From an uncultured Oscillospiraceae bacterium (lineage in GTDB: Bacteria; Bacillota; Clostridia; Oscillospirales; Oscillospiraceae), in NCBI GenBank assembly GCA_910577525.1, contig CAJTLI010000014.1:1-63202 (forward strand): a DNA stretch of 63,202 nt, in the 5' to 3' direction. Positions 15,941-21,902 of the stretch are shown piece by piece. Position 1 is the stretch's first letter, and each line of letters opens with the position of its first letter. Below the pieces are notes generated by a model. It was not told where the DNA came from. It was given only the letters and a program-made list of their open reading frames with translations, and ran no database searches. The position numbers and the translations under genes are program-made.

Positions 15941-16133
15941 GGTTACTTTCTCTCACGCGAGAGAAAGTAACCAAAGAGCGCGCATAGGGGCTGCGCCCCT
16001 ATGTACCCCCTTGGCCTATACGGAAAGGAGCGGGCGCTTTCCGGCGCGTGGTCCTTTCGATGCGGGGTCCCCTATTGGCGCTGCCGCCGGTGTCCCAACA
16101 CTGGAAACGACTGCGGTCCACGATGCCGCGCCT
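15941..16133 (-). repeat. Dispersed structured repeat, copy B (inverted to copy C)
   Basis: Read on the minus strand it begins AGGCGCGGC ... GGACC and ends in the terminal hairpin 15941-15972 (arms GGTTACTTTCTCTC and GAGAGAAAGTAACC). The long second stem is reduced to ATAGGGG / CCCCTAT with a five-base loop, so this is a short variant. It is inverted relative to copy C, and the pair encloses parS site 3 and the sigma/anti-sigma genes at 16230-17463. Confidence 0.8.
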
Positions 16134-16153
16134 CCGGGGTGTGCCGCCTGGGG

Positions 16154-16169
16154 CGTTTCACGTGAAACA
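16154..16169. promoter_or_regulatory. parS: parS site 3 (one mismatch)
   Basis: CGTTTCACGTGAAACA, 15 of 16 bases matching the consensus. It abuts the terminator at 16169-16200. Confidence 0.85.
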
Positions 16170-16200
16170 AAATGGACTCCCCAGGCGGGGAGTCCATTTT
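16169..16200 (-). terminator. Terminator of the second sigma/anti-sigma operon
   Basis: Perfect 14-bp stem AAAATGGACTCCCC / GGGGAGTCCATTTT with a four-base loop, 29 bases past the stop of the gene at 16230. The minus-strand T-run TTTTGTTT runs directly into the parS site. Confidence 0.88.
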
Positions 16201-16229
16201 ATCATAGGATGGGGGAAAAGGGAAGGGAA

Positions 16230-16931
16230 TCAGCGAATGTTGAGCCCACGCTCACGAAGCTGCTCCACGGCGTTCAGATACCAGGGCCGCCACACATTAT
16301 AATGGCTGTTGGGGTCGATCATATCCCGCTGTTCCTCGGTCAGGTCCTGAAGAGCGTAGACCTCGCCGCCAATAGTGCAATACGAGGTATAGCAGCCGCC
16401 GCTTCCGCCCCCGAAGCCATAGCCGTCCTCAGACTTTTGCTGCCAATAGGCCCAGCCAAAATCCTCCGGCGTGCCGCCAACGACCAGGATGCCGGGAAAC
16501 CCGGTCCCAGGGTCGGTGCTCTCTACGATATAAGGCGTTTCGGTGTCAATGAGGTCAGTGATGTCGGTGCGCTCGCCTTTGAGGTTCAGCCAAAGCCGAC
16601 CGCCTTCTAAAAGCACAAGGTCTTGTGCTCCGTCCTGGGAAAAGTCATAGGAATGATAGCCGTCCGGGCCATGCTGAACAGTAATCATCCCGCCCGTAAC
16701 AAGGTGAAATACGGTCGTGGGCAGGCTCGCCGCGATGCACAGCACAGCCCCCGCCGCCAGCGCCGCCGCCAGCAGGACCATTTTCAGCGGCGCACGCCGC
16801 CGCTTCGCCGGGGCCGCCTGGGCCAGCACCCGGTCCTTCACCGCCTGTACGTCGGCGGTTTCGCCCCCTTCGGGGAAAAATTCGTCGTCCACATATTCAT
16901 CCATGAGCTTCGATACCTCCAGCCGCTTCAT
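16230..16931 (-). CDS. Membrane protein, probable anti-sigma partner
   Basis: 233 aa. N-terminal cytoplasmic part (1-50, MKRLEVSKLMDEYVDDEFFPEGGE..., then a basic KRRR stretch), one membrane segment at about 51-69 (MVLLAAALAAGAVLCIAAS), and a 160-residue outer domain with Gly-rich GYGFGGGSGGCYTSY. No zinc-finger Cys/His motif is present, but its location (35-bp overlap with an ECF sigma gene) and single-span form are those of ECF regulators in Clostridia. The outer domain is not recognised. Two Cys residues in YGFGG..GCYTSYC could form a disulphide. Confidence 0.7.
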   Translation of the reverse strand: MKRLEVSKLMDEYVDDEFFPEGGETADVQAVKDRVLAQAAPAKRRRAPLKMVLLAAALAAGAVLCIAASLPTTVFHLVTGGMITVQHGPDGYHSYDFSQDGAQDLVLLEGGRLWLNLKGERTDITDLIDTETPYIVESTDPGTGFPGILVVGGTPEDFGWAYWQQKSEDGYGFGGGSGGCYTSYCTIGGEVYALQDLTEEQRDMIDPNSHYNVWRPWYLNAVEQLRERGLNIR

Positions 16932-17463
16932 GTCCGTAGCCCTCCTGTTCCAAAATGGTTTTCAGCTCCTCCCGTCCCCGGCGCAGCCAGGTCTTGGCGG
17001 TGGACAGGTTCAGCCCCATGGCCAGCGCCGCCTCCCGCACCGTCTGCCCATAATAATAGTGCCGGACGAACAGCTCCCGCTGGGGGCGATCCAGCCGGGC
17101 CAGCGCTTGGTTGACCACCCGGGTGGTCTCCTTCTTGTCCAGCTCCTTGTCGGGGCCGTCGGTCTCTAACAGCAGCACGTCCTCCTCCAGGGGCAGGGCC
17201 TCCCGGTCCGCCCGCAGGAGGTTGAAGGCCCGGTTCCGGGCTACTGCCCCCAGCCAGCCCTTGACCTTGCCGGGGCGCAGTTGGTCCCGGTGGTCCCAGG
17301 CGGCTAAAAACACATCCGCCGTCAGCTCCTCCGTGTCGGCGGCACGGCCCCGCAGGATGCGGGACACCACCGAGGACACATAGGGCGTGTAGCGGTCCAT
17401 CAGCGCCTCCAGGGCGGACAGCTCCCCCCGGCCCAGCGCCTTCACCAGTTGTTCTTCCGTCAA
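16897..17463 (-). CDS. ECF-type RNA polymerase sigma factor
   Basis: 188 aa from a TTG start (17463) with GGGGGTGAG nearby. Region 2 (LMDRYTPYVSSVVSRILRG...TADVFLAAWDHRDQL...WLGAVARNRAFNLLR) and region 4 (LDRPQRELFVRHYYYGQTVREAALAMGLN, then a WLRRGREELK recognition helix) are clear. It overlaps the membrane partner by 35 bases. The 140-bp upstream region up to repeat copy C has no clean sigma-A promoter. The module lies between inverted copies B and C of the structured repeat. Confidence 0.88.
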   Translation of the reverse strand: MTEEQLVKALGRGELSALEALMDRYTPYVSSVVSRILRGRAADTEELTADVFLAAWDHRDQLRPGKVKGWLGAVARNRAFNLLRADREALPLEEDVLLLETDGPDKELDKKETTRVVNQALARLDRPQRELFVRHYYYGQTVREAALAMGLNLSTAKTWLRRGREELKTILEQEGYGHEAAGGIEAHG

Positions 17464-17739
17464 ACGGATCTCACCCCCTGATGTTAGGACCTGTATCCAC
17501 GACCTCTGTTCCTGCGAAGATCTGCCTTGCCTGCCGGAAAGATCCCTCGGCCATCCGGTGGTTTCGGCTGTGAATACAGGTTCTTAAGCTCGAAAAACGT
17601 CTTTCACCTATCATAACACAAAACTGGTCCGTTTGGTTTCAACAAAAAAGCAGGGGCCGAAGGTTCCGCGCTCTCAGGCGCGCGGATGTGGACGCACCGG
17701 TCCAGTATGGCAGAGCCGGAAACAGACGGCGTTGCCGCA
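17464..17739. other. Non-coding spacer upstream of the sigma operon
   Basis: No gene seen. A minus-strand TATGAT near 17610 could be part of a promoter for the sigma gene, without a clear -35 partner. Confidence 0.4.
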
Positions 17740-17999
17740 CAGGCGCGGGATCGTGGACCCCGCCTGTTATCTGAGTTCAGATACAAGCGGCAGCGCTAAT
17801 AGGGGAAAACCAGTCGAAAGCACTGCGCGCCGGAAGGATTAAGACCAAACTTTTCGTATAGGGCGTCCCCCGTAACAGGGGGTCCTTAGGGGGAGGACCG
17901 GCCTGAGAGCGCGGTCCCGTCCTTTGGGCCGTGCGAACCGGGCGGGTTTCCTCCTAAGCATTCTCTTTGGGTACTTTCTCTCATGTGAGAGAAAGTACC
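17740..17999 (+). repeat. Dispersed structured repeat, copy C
   Basis: Full-length form: AGGCGCGGGATCGTGGACC start, AAGCGGCAGCGCTAATAGGGG, CCAGTCGAAAGC, GCGCCGGAAGG, a CCCCCGTAACAGGGGG hairpin, long stem CTTAGGGGGAGGA / TCCTCCTAAG, then TCTCTTTGG and the terminal hairpin 17970-17999 (arms GGTACTTTCTCTC and GAGAGAAAGTACC). The hairpin base pairs G-T-A-C instead of G-T-T-A-C: one base is lost from each arm together. It ends 108 bp before the AraC-family gene, in the same direction. Confidence 0.82.
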
Positions 18000-18067
18000 G
18001 CCCCCGGCAGGGCCCCGCCTCTCAAATATTGTTTCTAAAAAGAGAGGAAAAACCCGGCGGTTTGGAG

Positions 18068-18092
18068 TATACTATCCTCAGTTACGTAACTG
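18068..18092 (+). promoter_or_regulatory. Promoter -10 and palindromic operator of the AraC-family gene
   Basis: A TATACT -10 (18068-18073) is followed five bases later by the perfect 14-bp palindrome CAGTTACGTAACTG (18079-18092), just before the AAGGAG ribosome site. The -35 is poor (AGGAAA at 17 bp), as expected of an activator-dependent promoter. Confidence 0.5.
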
Positions 18093-18107
18093 AAGGAGCG
18101 AGGCAAA

Positions 18108-18947
18108 ATGGAATGGATCAACCGGTTCAACCGGGCGGTGGCGTATCTGGAGGAGCATTTGGAGGAGCCCGACCTGCGGGAGGCGTCGAAAATCGCCTGC
18201 TGCTCTCCCTACCACTTCCAAAGAATGTTCAGCCTGCTGGCGGGTACGCCGCTGTCGGAGTACGTCCGCCGCCGGAAGATGTCCCGCGCGGCGGCGGACC
18301 TGCAAAACGGGGAGCGGATTGTGGACGTGGCCCTGAAATACGGATACAGCTCGCCCACCGCCTTCAACCGGGCTTTTCAGTCCGTCCACGGCCTGCCGCC
18401 CTCGGCGGCAAAAACGCCGGGGACGGTCCTGAGGAGCCAGCCGCCCCTGCGTTTTGCCATCACAGTACAAGGAGTGGAAGAAATGGAGTACCGTATTGAA
18501 AAACGGGAGGCGTTCCGTATCGTGGGCGTGTCCGGCCCCCTGAAAAAGGACATGGAGGAGAACTTCCAGTGCGTGCCTCAGCTGTGGGGCAGGGCGGCGG
18601 TGGACGGCACCATCCCCCGGTTGGCGGCGCTGATGGACGGGGAGCCCCGGGGCCTGCTGGGGGTGTGCGACGGCCTGGAGAGCTCCCGGTATTATATCGC
18701 CGTGGCCTCCTCCGCCCCGGCGGGGGAGGGGCTGGAGGAGTATACCGTCCCCGCCTTCACCTGGGCCGTGTTCCCCGGAGCGGGGGAGAGCGCCGCCGCC
18801 GTCCAGGCTCTGGAGCGGCGGGTGGTGACGGAGTGGCTGCCCACCTCCGGCTACGAGTACGCCGAGGGGCCGGACGTGGAGGTCTACCTGGACCCCGGCT
18901 GTACGAAATTTGAGGTGTGGATTCCCGTGGTCAAGGCAAAGGAATAA
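18108..18947 (+). CDS. AraC-family regulator with GyrI-like ligand-binding domain
   Basis: 279 aa. The two helix-turn-helix motifs come first (residues 1-110: LEEPDLREASKIACCSPYHFQRMF and IVDVALKYGYSSPTAFNRAFQ), then a GyrI/effector-binding domain from about 125 to 279 (EYRIEKREAFRIVGVSG...VEVYLDPGCTKFEVWIPV). This is the Rob/SAV-type layout in which the C-terminal domain binds hydrophobic drugs or metabolites. It stands alone, with a palindrome at its own start and a terminator after it; autoregulation is likely. No efflux pump is adjacent. Confidence 0.9.
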   Translation: MEWINRFNRAVAYLEEHLEEPDLREASKIACCSPYHFQRMFSLLAGTPLSEYVRRRKMSRAAADLQNGERIVDVALKYGYSSPTAFNRAFQSVHGLPPSAAKTPGTVLRSQPPLRFAITVQGVEEMEYRIEKREAFRIVGVSGPLKKDMEENFQCVPQLWGRAAVDGTIPRLAALMDGEPRGLLGVCDGLESSRYYIAVASSAPAGEGLEEYTVPAFTWAVFPGAGESAAAVQALERRVVTEWLPTSGYEYAEGPDVEVYLDPGCTKFEVWIPVVKAKE

Positions 18948-18952
18948 GAAGA

Positions 18953-18985
18953 GGCCCGCGCGGCGTAAACCGCGCGGGCCCTTTT
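18953..18985 (+). terminator. Terminator of the AraC-family gene
   Basis: Stem GGCCCGCGCGG / CCGCGCGGGCC, six-base loop, then CTTTTAT. It may also end the CoA-transferase operon, which converges from the right. Confidence 0.85.
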
Positions 18986-19002
18986 ATGCGTTGGTATGTA
19001 AT

Positions 19003-20343
19003 TCAGCGTTTGTTGCTGGAGCGCCAGATGCCCATTTTGCCGGCCTCGGCAATCAGGTCCTCCCGGAAATCGGGGTGGGCGATGTTGATGATGCCCGCCG
19101 CCCGCTCCCAGGTGGACAGCCCCTTCAGGTTCACCATGCCGTACTCCGTCACCAGGTACTGCACGCAGGACCGGGGGTCGGTGGCGATGGAGCCCCGGGT
19201 CAGGGTGGGCACGATGCGGCTCTTCACACTGCCGTCCTTGCCCTTCACGGTGGAGGACAGGCAGATAAAGCTCTTGCCGCCGTTGGACAGGTACGCGCCC
19301 ATGACGAAGTCCAGCTGGCCGCCGGTGCCGGAGATGTGCTTCAAGCCTGCCGACTCCGCGTTCACCTGGCCGAACAGGTCCAGGTCGATGGCGTTGTTGA
19401 TGGAGATGAAGTTGTCCAGCTGGGCCAGCACCCGCACGTCGTTGGTGTAGTCCACCGGAGCGGCCATCACGTCGGGATTGCGGTCCACGTAGTCGTAGAG
19501 CTTCTGGGTGCCCGCCGCGAAGGCGTACACCTGACGGCCCTTGTCCAGGTTCTTCTTTTTGCCGGTGATCTTGCCCGCCAGGGCGATGTCCACAAAGCCG
19601 TCCACATACATCTCGGTGTGGACGCCCAGGTCGGTGAGGTCGGACTGAGCGATCATGGAGCCCACCGCGTTGGGCATGCCGCCGATCCCCAGCTGGAGGC
19701 AGGCCCCGTTGGGAATCTGGGGCACGATAAGGTTAGCCACCGCCTTGTCTACCTCGGAGGGCTCGCCGCCTCCGCCCAGCTGGGCGATGGCGGGGTTGTC
19801 CCCTTCCACCACGAAGTCCACATCCTTGATGTTGATCTCGCAGCCGGTGAGGCCGTACACCCAGGGCATGTTTTTGTTGACCTCGACGATGATGGTCTTG
19901 GCCTTGTCCAGCATATCCGCCAGGTGGGAGGAGGCCAAGGCGTAGCTGAAATTGCCGTGGGCATCCATGGGAGTGACCTGAATCATGGCCACGTCCACCT
20001 GACAGTTGTCCCGGTAGTACCGGGGCAGCTCGGAGTAGCGGATAGGGGCGAAGAAGCCCATGCCCTTGGAGATGATCTTGCGGTCCACCCCAGAGCAGTG
20101 CCAAGCGTTCCAGGTGAAGTGCTCCCCCGAGTCCTCCGCCTTGGCGATCTCGGGCATCCACATGGTGACGCCGCCCCGGACCTTCACGTCAAACAGCTCA
20201 TCCTTGCGCCCGGCCAGGGCGCGGTCCAGGGCCACGGGGTGGTTGGTGCACCAGCCGTAGTCCACCCAGTCGCCGGACTTCACCGCCTTCACCGCCTCTT
20301 CGGCGGTGGTGAGCTTCTCTTTGTAAAGCGCCTGATAATCCAT
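19003..20343 (-). CDS. Acyl-CoA:acetate CoA-transferase (butyryl-CoA:acetate / 4-hydroxybutyrate CoA-transferase family)
   Basis: 446 aa, family length. It moves CoA between acyl-CoA and acetate, typically the last step of butyrate formation in gut Clostridia. SGDWVDYGWCTNHPVALD opens the protein; HTEMYVDGFVDI carries the Glu that forms the glutamyl-CoA thioester; GTGGQLDFVMGAYLSNGG and ITEYG-like VTEYGMVNL close the active site. ATG 20343 gives the family N-terminus (MDYQALYKEKL); a TTG at 20355 is possible. It is 15 bp after the thiolase gene and shares its promoter. Substrate (butyryl-, 4-hydroxybutyryl- or acetoacetyl-CoA) cannot be fixed from sequence. Confidence 0.88.
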   Translation of the reverse strand: MDYQALYKEKLTTAEEAVKAVKSGDWVDYGWCTNHPVALDRALAGRKDELFDVKVRGGVTMWMPEIAKAEDSGEHFTWNAWHCSGVDRKIISKGMGFFAPIRYSELPRYYRDNCQVDVAMIQVTPMDAHGNFSYALASSHLADMLDKAKTIIVEVNKNMPWVYGLTGCEINIKDVDFVVEGDNPAIAQLGGGGEPSEVDKAVANLIVPQIPNGACLQLGIGGMPNAVGSMIAQSDLTDLGVHTEMYVDGFVDIALAGKITGKKKNLDKGRQVYAFAAGTQKLYDYVDRNPDVMAAPVDYTNDVRVLAQLDNFISINNAIDLDLFGQVNAESAGLKHISGTGGQLDFVMGAYLSNGGKSFICLSSTVKGKDGSVKSRIVPTLTRGSIATDPRSCVQYLVTEYGMVNLKGLSTWERAAGIINIAHPDFREDLIAEAGKMGIWRSSNKR

Positions 20344-20358
20344 GTCAGACCCCAAAGA

Positions 20359-21618
20359 TCAGCACTTCTCGAAGATGGTGGCGACGCCCATGCCGCCGCC
20401 GATGCACAGGGTGGCCAGGCCCTTCTTGGCCTCGGGCCGCTTGGCCATCTCGTGGAGCAGGGTGACGATGATGCGCGCGCCGGAGGCGCCCACGGGGTGG
20501 CCGATGGAGATGGCGCCGCCGTTGACGTTGACCTTGTCCATGTCGAACTCCAGCTCACGGGCCACGGCGATGGACTGAGCGGCGAACGCCTCGTTAGCCT
20601 CCACCAGGTCGATGTCCTTGATGGTCACGCCGGCCTTGGCCATGGCGTCCCGGGAGGCGGGCACGGGGCCCACGCCCATGATCTTGGGATCCACGCCGCC
20701 GTGGCCCCAGCTGACCAGCTTGGCCATGGGCTTCAGGCCGTATTTCTCCACCGCCTCGCCGGAGGCCAGCACGATGGCGGCCGCGCCGTCGTTGATGCCG
20801 GAGGCGTTGGCGGCGGTGACCCGCTGGACGTGCTTTTTGGTGTCGGCCTCGTGGACCTTGGTGACCTCGAAGGTGTGGACGACCTCATCCTCGACCCCCT
20901 CGGGGCCCACAGGGAAGGCGCCGCGCAGCTTAGCGATGCCCTCGGCGATGACGCCCGCCTTGGGGAACTCGTCCACCTTGAACTCCACCATTTCCTTCTT
21001 CTTCTTGATCATCACGGGGACGATCTCGTCCTCGAACTTGCCGGCCTTCTGGGCGGCCTCGGTCTTCTGCTGGGAGCCGGCGGCGAAGGCGTCCAGCTCC
21101 TCCCGGGTGATGCCCCAGATGTCACAGATGTTCTCGGCGGTGGTGCCCATGTGGTAGTTGTTGTAGGCATCCCACAGGCCGTCCTTAATCATGGTGTCCA
21201 CCAGCTTCTTGTCGCCCATGCGGGCGCCCCAGCGGGCGTCCATGGAGGCGAAGGGGGCCGCGCTCATATTCTCGGTGCCGCCGCAGACCACGATCTCCGC
21301 GTCGCCGGAGCGGATGGCCCGGCCGGCCTCGATGACGGACTTCATGCCGGAGCCGCACACCATGCCCACGGTGTAGGCGGGGATGCTGTAGGGGATGCCG
21401 GCCTTGATGGCCACCTGGCGGGCGGGGTTCTGGCCCTGGGCGGCGGTCAGGATGCAGCCGAACATGACCTCGTCCACATTCTCGGGAGCCACGTTGGCCC
21501 GCTTCAGGGCCTCCTTGACCACGACGGCGCCCAGGTCGGTGGCGGGGGTATCCTTCAGGCTTCCGCCGAAGGAGCCCACAGCGGTGCGGCAGCAGCTGAC
21601 CACGTATAAATCTTTCAT
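20359..21618 (-). CDS. thlA: Acetyl-CoA C-acetyltransferase (thiolase)
   Basis: 419 aa; standard thiolases have about 392. It condenses two acetyl-CoA to acetoacetyl-CoA. Catalytic Cys88 (VCGSGMKS), the His of GHPVGASGAR and the Cys of CIGGGMGVA are in place, as is NEAFAAQ. The extra length is an insert of about 26 residues, acidic then basic (GPEGVEDEVVHTFEVTKVHE and following), between KLRGAF and VTAANASGINDG, where other enzymes have only a short KKDG-like turn. ATG 21618 has GGAGG eight bases upstream. Transcribed from the promoter at 21701-21729 with two palindromic operators over the start site. Confidence 0.93.
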   Translation of the reverse strand: MKDLYVVSCCRTAVGSFGGSLKDTPATDLGAVVVKEALKRANVAPENVDEVMFGCILTAAQGQNPARQVAIKAGIPYSIPAYTVGMVCGSGMKSVIEAGRAIRSGDAEIVVCGGTENMSAAPFASMDARWGARMGDKKLVDTMIKDGLWDAYNNYHMGTTAENICDIWGITREELDAFAAGSQQKTEAAQKAGKFEDEIVPVMIKKKKEMVEFKVDEFPKAGVIAEGIAKLRGAFPVGPEGVEDEVVHTFEVTKVHEADTKKHVQRVTAANASGINDGAAAIVLASGEAVEKYGLKPMAKLVSWGHGGVDPKIMGVGPVPASRDAMAKAGVTIKDIDLVEANEAFAAQSIAVARELEFDMDKVNVNGGAISIGHPVGASGARIIVTLLHEMAKRPEAKKGLATLCIGGGMGVATIFEKC

Positions 21619-21664
21619 GGGAATCGACCTCCAAATTAAAAAATTTTGTTGAATCCCTTCCTTT

Positions 21665-21696
21665 GTCAGAATTCTGACGATTGTTAGAATTCTAAC
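21665..21696 (-). promoter_or_regulatory. Two tandem palindromic operators for the thiolase operon
   Basis: GTCAGAATTCTGAC (21665-21678) and GTTAGAATTCTAAC (21683-21696) are both perfect 14-bp palindromes, 18 bp centre to centre, so they lie nearly two helical turns apart. They cover the expected transcription start and early leader, a place typical for a repressor. The regulator is not identified; none is adjacent. Confidence 0.8.
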
Positions 21697-21700
21697 TAAC

Positions 21701-21729
21701 ATTATAAACAGGTCCCGCTGAAATTGCAA
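21701..21729 (-). promoter_or_regulatory. Sigma-A promoter of the thiolase operon
   Basis: Minus strand TTGCAA (21729-21724), 17-bp spacer, TATAAT (21706-21701), directly before the palindromic operators. Confidence 0.8.
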
Positions 21730-21804
21730 CAGGCAAACGGTGAGTTTTGCTTGTTTTCGCAAAAAATCAGGGCGGGCCGGGCCTTTGCCGGGGTGAGGAA
21801 ATTC

Positions 21805-21833
21805 TTGCAATTCCTCCTTGCGTGCTGTATAAT
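21805..21833 (+). promoter_or_regulatory. Sigma-A promoter of the transglutaminase gene
   Basis: TTGCAA (21805-21810), 17-bp spacer with a CTG extension, TATAAT (21828-21833). Confidence 0.8.
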
Positions 21834-21902
21834 GCAAAAAGTATTTGTCCGCCTGCGGTGAGGACATATCAAGCAAATTTTTGCGGAAAAGAGGAGATAG
21901 GT

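Noticed and set aside
17700..18020. Protein genes inside the structured repeats
   Set aside because: Open frames exist in several copies because of high GC, but they differ in frame and length between copies and have no ribosome sites; the paired changes fit nucleic-acid structure instead.
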